Position numbers and translations under genes: made by a program. Below the pieces are notes generated by a model, which worked only from the letters and a program-made list of their open reading frames with translations, had not been told where the DNA came from and made no database searches. 64,000 nt of DNA from Ceratorhiza oryzae-sativae (lineage: Eukaryota; Basidiomycota; Agaricomycetes; Cantharellales; Ceratobasidiaceae): positions 558,001-622,000 of the forward strand of contig JARWMV010000240.1 in assembly GCA_030998015.1 (NCBI GenBank), written 5' to 3'. Shown here piece by piece: positions 33,884-45,426 of this stretch (its first letter is position 1; every line of letters begins with the position of its first letter).

Positions 33884-35271
33884 ATGAGCGCAGCCAAGTA
33901 TGCCAACCTCCCAGACATCGTGAGCAACATTATTTGAACAAAATAGCACAATAAACTAATCAGAGTAGGACTTGGAAGGGCATGATGTCTACGAAACGCC
34001 CGACGTGGTGACGCCTCCGAACGAGGTCAGTGCGCACAGGGGAGATGGGCTGGATGTGAGCTGAGGCAGGGGATACGCAACAGGTCGATTCGGATGAGGA
34101 CAACGGCGGTAGGAAACAATCGGCTCCAGGACACGAAGAGGAACTAGACGATGGACCGCTGCCCCCAGCTGAGGATTCAGGGAAATTCTTTAGACACGCC
34201 GAACGACGAGCTCGTAAGCCCCTATTACTATCTACCCCGCATCCCATTTCACCCCCAGGGAGAATGCCATTTATTTCGCACGACTAAATTCCCAATCCAG
34301 GTCGCCAACGCGCACTGTATTCCTACCCTTCGTCCACTCCTTCGACTTCTCGCCCGGCCTCTCCCGCTCGAGATGATTTGCCCCTGAGCGAACGTATCGC
34401 GGCGATGAAGCGAGATCTTGTCGTACTCGAAGCAGAGGCTGCCCGTGGATTGGACGAGGGTGCCGAGCCGAGTGACTTGATGAAAGAGCTCAGCGACGTC
34501 CGCGGACGGTTGGCGCGTGTGGGTGGGAGGGCCAGACTCGTTCAAGCACTGGTCGACGGCAAGAGCAAACCAGTCGACGGGAATGCTAATACCGGGGCTA
34601 GATTGAAATCGGAAGTGCCAGCAGGTGGTGCGGTTGGGGGTGGGGTAGTAGATATGGATAAGAGAATCGCGCAGCTGGAGAAACTGGTCGGCAGCTCAGG
34701 AACCTCGCTGGATGAGGCACGTATCTCGTCGTTTGAATGGGATGAACCGATGGGCTGATACGTGGACGGGACTTGGGGAAAACAGTCTTCGCCTCTCCCA
34801 CAGCCGCTTCTACCCCACCTTGCACGAATCTCGACGTTGCTCACGCTGCTCACGCAACCGCGGCATATCGACTCGATTTCCAGGAGGCTCAAGTTGCTGC
34901 TTACCGATCTTGACCGGTACAATGCTTCATCTGGATCTGGCTCCGCACCAGTTCCGCCCGCGTTGGCTGAACTTGCGCCGCTGTTGCAACGTCTTGCGCC
35001 ACACCTCACGACGATCCCCGCTGTGCTGGCTCGACTGAAAACGCTGAGCGCGTTGCATGCGTCGGCCGCTGGATTTGGCGAAGCGGTCGCTGGCCTGGAG
35101 GAGGATCAACGGCGGACGAGGGCTGGACTTGCCGAGCTGGAGGATGCCGTCAAGGGTCTTGAGGGTAGCGTTGGTGAGAATGAGAGAACTGTTCGGGGGA
35201 ACGTTGAAGGGCTCGAGACGCGAATCGCTGCGCTGGAAGAGCGACTGGCTGGACTTGGGCTCGGAATGTAG
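33884..35271 (+). CDS. Dynactin subunit 2 (dynamitin, p50)
   Basis: The coiled-coil subunit that links the dynactin shoulder to the Arp1 filament, so acting in dynein-driven transport. It begins MSAAKYANLPDI and continues DLEGHDVYETPDVVTPPNE, the conserved dynamitin N-terminus. Then PLSERIAAMKRDLVVLEAEA, MDKRIAQLEKLVGSSGTSLD, LTLLTQPRHIDSISRRLKLL, and a C-terminal coiled coil ending AALEERLAGLGLGM. Introns follow 33919, lie at about 34018-34083 and 34213-34301, and at 34717-34785. The last starts with GC (GAG|GCACGT). Without it the frame hits TGA at 34756; with it SLDE joins SSPLPQPLLPHL in phase. All frames are otherwise intact. Confidence 0.9.
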
Positions 35272-35651
35272 ACAGCGATCGAGATGGGATGGGTGCTATC
35301 ACTGCCGTGATGAGCTAGGATCGCAGGGTGATCGTCGCGCTGTCGATGAGTGCGGGGTATGTGTACGCGATAAGCAAGGGCCCGAGGACGGAAAATAGAA
35401 AATGAAGGACGTTGTGCTCGAATGGGACAGCCGAACCGTGTGGTGCTTGCCTCGTATAGTGTCTGAATTGCAATCGGCCGGTCTGCGTCGAGGGTCCTGG
35501 TCAACGTGCCCGCCGCGTGTTTGTGGATTTGGGGGTCCTTGCCGGCGGTGGCTCTGCTGGCCCCTATAAGCGACGTGTGGGGCTCCTCTGGCGCTTCAGT
35601 CCTCCGACCGTACACTGTCCGGGGCTGTCTGTTCATCGTACCTCGCGCTCT
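35272..35651. other. Intergenic, promoter of the giant gene
   Basis: 380 bases between two co-directional genes. No coding signal. Confidence 0.45.
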
Positions 35652-38600
35652 ATGGCTAACAACAAGAAGAAAGCAGCGCAAAAGAAAGCGGCGACGGCGG
35701 CGACAGCAGTGACGCGTGCGGTGTCGCCTCTGCCAGGGACACCCGTCAACGGCAATGCTGGCACCGATAGTCCGACTGCTACTGCAGACGTTTCAAACGG
35801 CAATGGTGCGTCGATGTCGTCTCCAATATTCATACGGTTCTACACGCTAAATCGACGTTGCTTGCAGTCGAAGACAAACAGGAGAGCAAAGGCGAAGCAT
35901 CTGGTGAGTCTATCGCGTTTATATTGGATCTGACGGCGAGCTGACAGGTACTATTTATTACTCGTACTAATTACACTTTATGCAGAACCCAAGTCTGAAG
36001 CTACCAAGGACGCCACGAGTCCAACGACACCTTCGCCCCCGACTCCGGCGACAGAGGCGCCCGTCGCGGCGACACAGACCGCCCCCGAGACGACACCCTC
36101 GGCTCCACTTTCCAAGGCCCAAAAGAAGAAGCTGCGCAAGGCGAGTGCCGGTGCAAGTGGTGCTATCGCTCCGGTCCAGACCACAAGCGACAAGGGATCC
36201 GACAATCCCGAATCAACTGCGGTGAATGGCGAACTGGATACCGCAAAGACGACGACTGAAGCTGGCAAGGACGAGGCCAGTCCGACGAAAGAGCCGACCG
36301 CGGGTGATGGTGTGGCTACCAATCAAACTCAGATACCTGCCGCTCCTGAAGCAGAGCCCGAAGCCGGTGATGCTTGGGGATTCGATGAGATTGATACGAG
36401 TCCGGGCGAAGGCGTCAAGTCTCGTCCTGCACCGAGCGAGGCTGGCACAGTGTTGGCTGCCAAACTGCAGTCGGGCGACGTTACTGCCAAGCTCGACGGC
36501 GCCACGACTGACTCGACTTCACAAACTTGACGACAACAAGGACAGGGACACAGGTATGTTTGTTTTGATCTGAGCTCGCGTCGCACAACTAACGCAAACG
36601 TCATGGACGACAGGCAACGCAGCGCCGGCGACGACGATCACCCCGCGCGAGACATCCAGGACAAACGATGATGTACCCAAATCCAGTGATGCGCCTTCCG
36701 GGCTGCCCAAAGAGGGGACGCTTCTGCCTGGGACCTCAGGCTCGCGCGAATCGGGCACGCGGACATCAGGTGGGTTATGTAATCTGATGTGACACGGCGC
36801 ATCCCCAACACGGCTCGTTCCTAACCTACTTCTGTCTTTGCCTCTCTCGTGCCAGGCATGCCGCCCGTTGACGACGATGACGCCCCGCTCATGCCCCCAA
36901 AGTCGAATACGATCCTGACGACCCCTACGATGACGTCCAAGCCGGGTAGCGCTCGCGTTGAACCTGAGCGACCCCAATCTCTGGGTGGCCCCGCAACTCC
37001 CGCACCTCAGCAGCAATCTTCACCTTCTCCGATTACGTCCACCACCACAACTCCTGCAGCCGCCACCTCTGGTCAAGGCCATTTTTCGAACGGACCAGTT
37101 GGCGTCAAGCCTCCCAGTCCTAGCGCCTCGTCGCCAACCTCGGGTGTTCCCGGCACACGCGGCCCGGGCGCGGTCGGATTTGGTACTGTTGGAATTGGAT
37201 CGACGCGTCCTAGCGCGAGTTCCACTTCGTTTGGTTTTGGCCAGTCACAACAAAAGCCGACGAACCTCCCTCCGCCTCCCAGCGCAACTCCTGGCACTCC
37301 TTGGGGCGCCCCGAAGCCTGCTACTGCTCCGACACCAAAGCCTGCTCCGCCGGCTAAGCCTGCTGCCAAGTCTGGCTGGGGTTGGGGTGGTTTGTCCGAG
37401 TTTGCAAAGAAGGCGCAGAACGCGTTGGAAACAGCTCTTGCTGACGAGCCTCCGCCTCCGCCTCCACCTCCGGCCAAGCCAACCAAGCAACAGCCTCCTG
37501 CACCTGCACCCACGCCTGACGCGACTGCTGCTGCTAACAAGAGGTCTGTGCAGGAGAGACTTGCCGCTCTGCGTTCCAAGAAGTTAGTGGGCGAAACAAA
37601 GCCCGAGCCTTCTGTCAGGCAGGCCCCGTCTCCAACTCCAGTTGTCACAGCCATGAACACGCGCACTCCCGACTCGCCCGTCTCTCCAGCGAAACCCGAG
37701 CCAAAGCCAAGCATGATCCCAACGCTAAAGTCAAACACGGGTTCGCTTCCCAAGTCCAACTTAATCTTATCATCCAAACCGAGTCCAAGCGCCGAGCCCC
37801 TATCCTTATCGTCAACATCAAATTCTCCTCGCGAGCCTGAGGTCACGAGCTCCCGGACCGTGGCTCAGCTGACTGATGGTTCTGCATCCGCCGTGGCTGC
37901 ACCGCCAGCTCAGGCGGAATCTGTCGTCAGCTCGAAAGCGGCCGGGTCCGGTCTCCGGCTTAGCACGGATATCGATAAAGAGCACGAGAGGCCTGGATCG
38001 GCGTCGAGCTTGCCTACGAACCCACCAAGTATGATACCCCGACGGCCGTCCCTTGTGGACATGCGGTCGACGTCATCTCCGTCGACACCGCACAAGACAC
38101 CTGGTGCTGGATTTAGTTCATTTGGAGCTGGGCTTGGAGCTGGGCGGTTTGGCGCGCCCCGACCTGCGTTTGGATTTGCGGGCTTGGGGCCGCCAACAGG
38201 TTTAATTCGATTGGAGAGGAGGACAAGAAGGAGCAGGAAAAGGACAATGATAGGTCGGACGATGACTTGTCGTCGAATGTTGGAGAGAGCATACAGGATG
38301 TGGATTCTTTGGTCGACATGGGCAAGGATGAGGAGGAAGAGCAACCGCAGCTGGGAACGACGGAGGATCTGGCAGCGTTGGTTGATCCCACGGTCCCTTC
38401 CGAGCCGATCATTGCGCCTATGCCGGCTGCACCTGCACCTGCACCTGAACCGATTGTCCTCGCCCGCCCGAACCGATCGTCGCCCCCAAGCCAGTCCTAC
38501 CCGAGATCGTGACGTTGCAGACCACTATCACCGCTCCCGAACTCATCGCTGCACCTCAGCCCGAGCCAGAACCCACCCCACCGTCTCCGCCTCCACGCGA

Positions 38601-41600
38601 ACCCGAACCCCTGATTCCTGCGCTCGAGCCCGAACTTCCACCTGCCCCCGCTGTACCTGAGCCGAAGCCTGAGCTTGAGCCTGAGCCTCAGGCTGTTACT
38701 GCCGACGCACGCGAAGCCGACGAGCCTGATGTTGATGTTGATGTGGACGTGGGACAAGACGGTTGCACCCGAACCTGATCTTCTCGGGAGCCCCGAACGG
38801 CTTGCGGCGTCGTTGCCCGATCTTCCAAGGGGTCTCAGTCTTTTGGATGAGCCGAATCCGTGGGGCGAGGATGATTCCAAGATTGAGGAACCTCGCAAGA
38901 TCGAAGAAGCGCCGAGGATCAACGAGGAGCCATCCATCCCTCAGGAGACGTCTCCAGTCGAGCTGCACTCGGTGGTCGAGCAGGCACCGAAAGTCGAGGA
39001 AGCTGTCCTGACCAAGGAGGCACCAAAGACCGAGCAGCCTACCAAGGCCGAGGCGGTTGTCGAACCTGCTGCCGCCAAAGAACCTACTGTCTTGAACGAC
39101 GTCGCACCTACGGTCGAAACCTCTGTGATCGAGCCTCTTCCAACCGAGTCTCTTGTTACCGACTCTATGCCTGCCCCTGAGACGGTCGTGCTTCCCATTT
39201 CTCCTATCGTCGAGACCCCAGCGCCCATCGAGAAACCTCCTGTCGAGCCCAATCCTGCGCCTACGCTATCCAAGAAGGGAAAGAAACGCGCAAAGAAAGC
39301 ACTTGCGATTGAGGTTCCACCTTCCGAGGAGCCTGCATCTTCTTCTGCGCCCAAATCTGCTTTCCCCAAGTCTCCGCTACCTATGTCTGCTCTCCCCAAG
39401 TCTCCTATCCCGCCCTCGGCTATGCCCGTATCTCCTATTCCGATCTCTGCTCTTCCTGTCTCTCCTACTGTCTCGACGTTCACACCGCCTATGACGTCCA
39501 GCGGCAAGAAAAAGAAAAAGAAGGGCAAGAAGGCGGCAGAGGTTGTGGATGAGCCGACATCCGCTATTGAGCCTTCTGTCGTGGGATCCTCCGTTGTTGA
39601 ACCCGCGCCTGCTCCCTCTGAACCTGCACCAGTCGTGACCGAGCAGGTGCCTGTCGCGATTGCCGAGGAGATGCTCCCATCGTTGAAGATGTTTTGCACT
39701 CGATTGAGGAAGCAGGCATCGCTGTTGAAAAGGTTCCCGTCGCACAAACCCCTGAGGCTATTCCAACTCCTTCGATTGATCCTGAATCTCTCCTCATCGA
39801 CCTGTCTCAGGGAACGGGTGAACCCGCTCCAGCCGTTTCGGAGGTAGTCAAGACGGAACCAACTGTAGCAGAGGCTGTGGTCGAGCAGATAGCCGTTTCC
39901 GAGTCGCTTCCCGAGGTTGTTGCACCATCACAGCTCGAGGCGGTTCCCGAGACTGTAAACTTGGAAGAACCTGCTGTTGAAGATGTCAAGGTATGTTGAT
40001 CGAGTCTCTTGATCGCTTCATATCTAATATCTTTTCAGGAGCCTGCTGCACCCGAACCTATCGTCGATGTACTTGTGACTCCCAAGGCTGAAGAGACCCC
40101 ACTCCCCGAGGAGCCGAAAGGACCTGTGCCCGAGCCGGTCGTCATTGCTCCCGTGGAAGAGCCCAAGCCAAAGGAGGAGCCACCCTCGCCATCAACAACA
40201 AAAGCATCCAGGGCCGCAAAGAAGGCTGCGAAGAAAGCGGCCAAGAAGAAGAGTTCGACGTTCGTTTCCGAGCCCGCACCCACTGTTGTACCAGAGGCGG
40301 AAGAAGGTCCCGCGTCGCCCATCGCTCCAGAGGTGCCTTCTATTGCTTTTGTCGCCCCTATTTCGCCAGTTGCTGTCGAGGTGCAAGCTGTCTCTCCGGT
40401 TTTGAAGGAGCCCGAAGACGTAGGAGTTTTGAGTGAAGTCGCGCCTGTGGTTGAGCCGACGCCTGTTGTTGAAGAGCCATCAAACGAGAGCAAGGAAATT
40501 GACGGTACGTCGTGCTTTCCGTTATTGTAATTATATTTATGCTTATTTGTACAGAGCCTGTAAACGACAGCCCGGAAACACCAAAGCCGATCGAGCAGGC
40601 ATTGCCGGAAGTCATTGAGCCAGTCGCTGACCGTGCGCCATCGCCAGTCGCCCAGGCGAAAGCAGAAGAGACAAGGATTGAGGAGGTGCTGGCCCAACCC
40701 GAATCGACCGAGAATGGAGAACCGGGAGCGGCGACTCCAAAGGTCGAGGCGGCCTTGATTCAAGAGACAACGCCTGAAGAGTCGCAGCCCGAAGAAACCA
40801 AGGTCGAAGAAACTCTTGAGGAACAGGTGCCCACGCCCGCGGAACCTGCGATCATTCCCGAGTCTATTATCGAGGAGACGAAGCCAGCAGAGCCAATGGC
40901 TGAGCCCATCCTTGAAACTATCGATGTCACCACTCCAACCCAAGAGACTGAGGTGCCTCCAACCCCGGTCGCCGAGTCTTCCAAGAAGAGCAAGAGGAAG
41001 AAGAAAAAGGAGAAGGCGAACGCAAAGGGTAAGCCTTTTTTTTCTCAGTCCAATAGAGCCTTGATATTAAGCCCAACTGGTAGTCGAAGTTGTGGCTGAG
41101 GCACCCGCTGTTGTCGAACCAGTTCCAGTGGCCGAGCCTATTGCTGTGGCCGAACCTATTCCTGTGGTTGAACCTATTCCTGTGGCCGAGCCTATTCCTG
41201 TGGCCGAGACGGCTTCTGTGGTCGACGCAGCTCCTGTGGTCGACGCAGCCCCTGTGGTCGATGCAACTCCTACGGTTGAATCAGTCTCCGTGGTCGAATC
41301 AATCCCCGTGGCTGAACCAGTTTCCGTGGCCGAACCAGTTTCCGTGGTCGAGCCAGTTTCCGTGGTCGAGCCAGTTTCCGTGGTCGAGCCAGTTTCCGTG
41401 GTCGAGCCGGTTGTAACAGAAGAGGAAGTCCTTGTCGCCGAAGCTGAGCCTGTCGCTGTGGTAGAGCCAAAGCCCGAGCCGGTAGTCGAAGTATTGAAGC
41501 CAGCCGCTGAGAAACTAGAATCTTCCCCCATCGAGACGGCTGTTGCCCAACTCACGGTTGAACCCGATACCTCGAAGACCGCTCTCGAATCCACCTCTCC

Positions 41601-44600
41601 GAAGACTCCCGTTGACTCGTTCGCTCCAAGAACCCCTATCGGGTCGGCCTTCTCCAAGAGCCCTAGTCGCTTTACCGCTCCAAAGTCACCCATTCCGCCG
41701 GCTGGTCCATCTTCTCCGACATCGCCAAAGGAGAAGGAGAAGGCCAAAACCCCTGTTACTCCGGCCGACGGTCGATTTTCGTTTTTCCGAAGTCTGCTGC
41801 GCAGGCCAGATCCTGTTCCTCTTCCTGAGCCTGCGGCCAAGTTTGAACCTATCGAGTCTGTGCACCAATCTCCTACCGCATCTGAACTCGCCCTTGACTT
41901 GGACAGTCCGGTCAACTTGACGCCTAGGATCGCAGAGACCAAGCTTCCCGAGATCGAATCCCCAGTTGAGACTGCTCCGGCGGTCATTGAAGCTCTACCT
42001 GCTTTTGCTGAAGCGGCTATTTCTTTCTCCGAGCCCTCTACCGCCGAACCTCACCACGAAGCCTTGGAGAAGAAATTATCAATGGCCTTGGAACAAGCGG
42101 AAGCTGAGGCTGACGAGCAAGAAATTCACCCCGAGAGTACATCAATGCCAGACCCTCCGCCCGCATATAGCAGCCCGAAGATGGAACCAACAGTCGAGGT
42201 CGCACAGTCCACAGTCGTTCCCGAGCTTGCAGTTGCTCCTGAGCCAGAGGCGGCTACTGAGCCGGTAGTCATCACTGAGCCAGCCGTTGTTTCCAATCCA
42301 ACAATCGAACCTGAGCCGGAAGTACCCGTGGAGTCGATCCCCGTCGTATCTGAAGCTATTTCACAACCCGATGTTCTTCCCGGGCCTACAGTCGCTCTTC
42401 ATCCCGAAACCCCTGTGATCCCAGCATCTGCTCCCAAGCCAGAAACGTCGGGTTATCAGAGCGCTCCAGCTGAACCGGTCTTCGCTGAACCCGAGCCAGT
42501 CAAGCGGAAAAAGAGGAGCTCGAAGAAGAGTAAACGGGACAAAACACCTGATGTCCCACGAAACATCGAGCCAATCGTTGCCGCAACGATCATCGCGGAA
42601 ATACCGGTTGCTGTTCCTCTCCCAATCGTAGAAACACCGAAGGAACCGGCTCCATCGAACAACGGCCCGCCTCCCATGCCAGAGCTGATCTTATCCAAGA
42701 GTCCAGTGCCAGCTCTGGTTATCCCGCCATCTGTTTATACAAGTGCAGGACCTACGGTCAGCAAGCCCAAGAGCCGCCCAGCTATGCCACCCTTGATCTC
42801 CATCCCAGTCTCCGAATCTCTGCGTGAGGGAGCCTCCTACAAAGAGCCCCCAGCGAGGCAAGCATCAGTCCGGGAGGCCTCGGTTAAAGAGGCCTCGGTT
42901 AAAGAACCCTCGGTCGGAGAACCCTCGGCCAAAGAGCCCTCGGTCCGGGAGCGTTCCGTTCAGGAGGTCTCGGCCAAACGTCTTGATCCAGAAGCACAGC
43001 CTAATTCAATGCCCTCTACATCTGCTGTTCCTGAGAACATGGCTAGGGTTACCTCCACGCCGACTCTCACTCCAAAGCCATCCTACGATGCATTCTCTCC
43101 ATTCCGTTGGCTTGGATTTGGCTCGCCTGCAGCTGCGTCTACTCCTGCAGACAAGGCACCCGAGACTACGCCCAACCCTGCCTCTAAGACTGCTGCAGAG
43201 ATTGAAGTACCCCTCCCAACCCCTGTTAGTCCGGCCAAAGAGGAAAAGAAGAAGAGGAAGGAGAGGAAGGAAAAGTCGACCAATGCCTCCTCTGTCTCAA
43301 CCAGCAACATTGTCCTAACACGAGCACCCACGTCATCATCTCCTGCAATCGAGAAGATCGAATGGTCTCGGTGGCCGTATCTCCCGGCGACAACTGCACC
43401 AGCACCAGGCGAGTCGAAACCCGAGAAACCGCCAGCAGCACGAGATTCTGAAGCCGCACGTGTCGAATCTCGCACCGCCACAAGCGTGACGAGCTCTCGG
43501 GGGACAGCTACGCCTCTCATTTCTCCAATTGCTGCATCTCCTGCTGTCCCAGTACCCCCACCAGTAACTCCGGTTTCTGCACGTCCTACTGCTACGCCGG
43601 TTCGAGCCCGAGCTCCGCTCCCCACGCCCACTGTTCTAGTTATACCAGCTCCAGTGATACCCGTCACCCCTGCCCCCGCTGTTGTTCCGTCCACCCACAC
43701 ACCAACTATCGACCCCGCTCAGGCTGCTTCCCGTGACGTCAAGGCCACAACTTCCGGTGCTCCTGGCGAACCTACGCGTCACAAGGAACCCGGCTCTACC
43801 CGCGAGGAACGTAGGAAGGAGCGAGCAGAAAAACTTGCCGCAGTGTTACGCACGGGCGCCGTCTCTCCAATCTCGCATACACCCTCAGTGTCTTTCCAAT
43901 CGCCGCGCTCGGCCGACGAGCCCCTGCCAATGCATACTCCTCATTTCACAAGAACAGAAGCTTCCAATGCCGCCACTCGACCTGGTCCGCGAGGCATCCT
44001 TAAGCAACGGTCTGGAGACACCACACCAACTTTGGCCATTCCTCAGGTAGTCCCTGCATCACGTAGAGGCTCCACGAAGCTTGAATTCACTGGCTCGTTG
44101 GACGTGCCCATATACGACGACTGGGAGCATGCACCCAAGGTTCGTCAGGAGATCTTGGCAGCTACATCGAGCGTGCGGTCTCCTCGCGAAAGGCGAACCC
44201 CTGGAGTGAGCCCAATCTCCCCTAGTCAGAGCCGGAGCCCTGTGGTCGAGGGGTCGCGTCACCGTCACCGCTCGGTGGCTTTATCTTCGGAAGCGAGCTC
44301 TCCCTCAAATAAAACTCCTCTCACATACGCACCGTCTCCGTCGACGTCAAGTGATGATCGCTCCACTACCAAGGGTGCTCGTGCTCGCTCAGAGTTTGTC
44401 CCTGTTCTGAACGAGACGGCTGCTCGAGCTAGGCCCACACTTCGACCTTCTCGGGCTGCTACCATGGGCGCTCAATGCCCAGCTAAGACGTACTTGGAGC
44501 CTCTTGCTTCGCCAATTCTGCTCGCCAGCGATAACTACAGTACCCGTATTCCCGAAGGCACCGTATATCAATATGATGGTGCGCTTTGTTTCCTCCGACT

Positions 44601-45097
44601 CTTTAATTCGAAACTGACTTTTTTGCCTTCTCAATCTGCCTTACTGGAACCTTTAGTTCGTAAGTCGCGATCCTTTATTTTTTATGAAGCATTATTAACG
44701 AGACCCAATAGAAATCTCTCCTTCCGAGTCACTCACTCCAACCTTGCGGAAAGAGATCTTCAACATCTTGCAGAAAACCGTTGCGCCGCAGGTCTTCACA
44801 CCTTTGGCTCGTGCGAGCTACGATGGCAGGAGGATGATGTACGCACATCGAAAGCTGAACGTGAGGAGCAAACAACAGGTACCTATTTTCCAGAATTTGT
44901 TTATCGGCGACCACTAATGGTGTTTTCTTTTATAGTTTTCAATTGAGCTCCCAGATTCTCCAGAGGGCGGGCAGGTATACACTGTTTCCTTGAAACGGAT
45001 GGCGGAGATCACTCCCCAGTAAGTCGATCCATCCCTGCTGTGACATGACACCTAACGAGTAGATTTCGGTAGAATCGCTCCGGCTTTCCGCGGATAA
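35652..45097 (+). CDS. Giant Pro/Glu/Val/Ala-rich low-complexity protein ending in a truncated Argonaute N domain
   Basis: Roughly 2,900 residues over about 13 exons. It starts MANNKKKAAQKKAATAATAV and has lysine clusters (SKAQKKKLRK, RAAKKAAKKAAKKK, KKSKRKKKKEK) between long P/E/V stretches. An amphipathic segment, WGWGGLSEFAKKAQNALETA, lies near 37375-37437. Five apparent one-base shifts occur (about 36523, 38187, 38466, 38750, 39669); after each, the acidic, Pro-rich pattern resumes in a new frame. From about 41080 one open frame runs to 44578, ending IPEGTVYQYD. It is spliced to ISPSESLTPTLRKEIFNILQ, KTVAPQVFTPLARASYDGRR and YTVSLKRMAEITP, a match to the Argonaute N domain. After a donor at 45019 only a short tail to about 45097 is possible. 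PAZ, MID and PIWI are absent. Role unknown; a disordered scaffold is a guess. Confidence 0.65.
41102..41409 (+). repeat. In-frame 18-bp tandem repeats (VxEPxP)
   Basis: A degenerate array of 18-base units encoding V-V/A-E-P-x-P/S. Its last five units (41320-41409) are near-identical copies of GTTTCCGTGGTCGAGCCA. It lies inside the giant gene and keeps frame, so copy-number change would only alter protein length. Confidence 0.85.
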
Positions 45098-45426
45098 GGC
45101 ACCACATGTATCACGCTAGTTTCACGATCACGACTCTTAATATCCTTTCGTTTTGCACTTATGTTCTTCGTACCATGTAGCCAATCTTCGGGGCTGTAGA
45201 CGTGTCTGCGTAATTACGATTCTTCTTGGTTTCTCTCTTACACATGCTTTCCATCGCTGGTCTTGCTTGATATTTTGTATAACTACTGAACACAATGCAT
45301 ACACTTCGTTCAACTGAAACATTCGCTTGCGTTTGCCGACGCTTTCTGAGATCGGGGATCACATAGCTAACTGGATTTTCCTGAATTCAACGTGTACAAT
45401 AACTACAAATAGCCCCTCGCTCCCTA
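45098..45426. other. Intergenic, convergent 3' ends
   Basis: About 330 bases between the giant gene and the lyase gene. No continuation of Argonaute (DUF1785, PAZ) is detectable here. Confidence 0.5.

Noticed and set aside
34756..34758. TGA that would end dynamitin early
   Set aside because: It lies inside a GC-AG intron (34717-34785) whose removal restores the conserved protein in phase.
37073..37846. Long minus-strand open frames opposite the giant gene (also 38941-39747, 40035-40943, 41067-41987)
   Set aside because: They mirror the Pro/Glu/Val-rich coding strand and consist of Gly/Ser/Thr repeats typical of antisense shadows.
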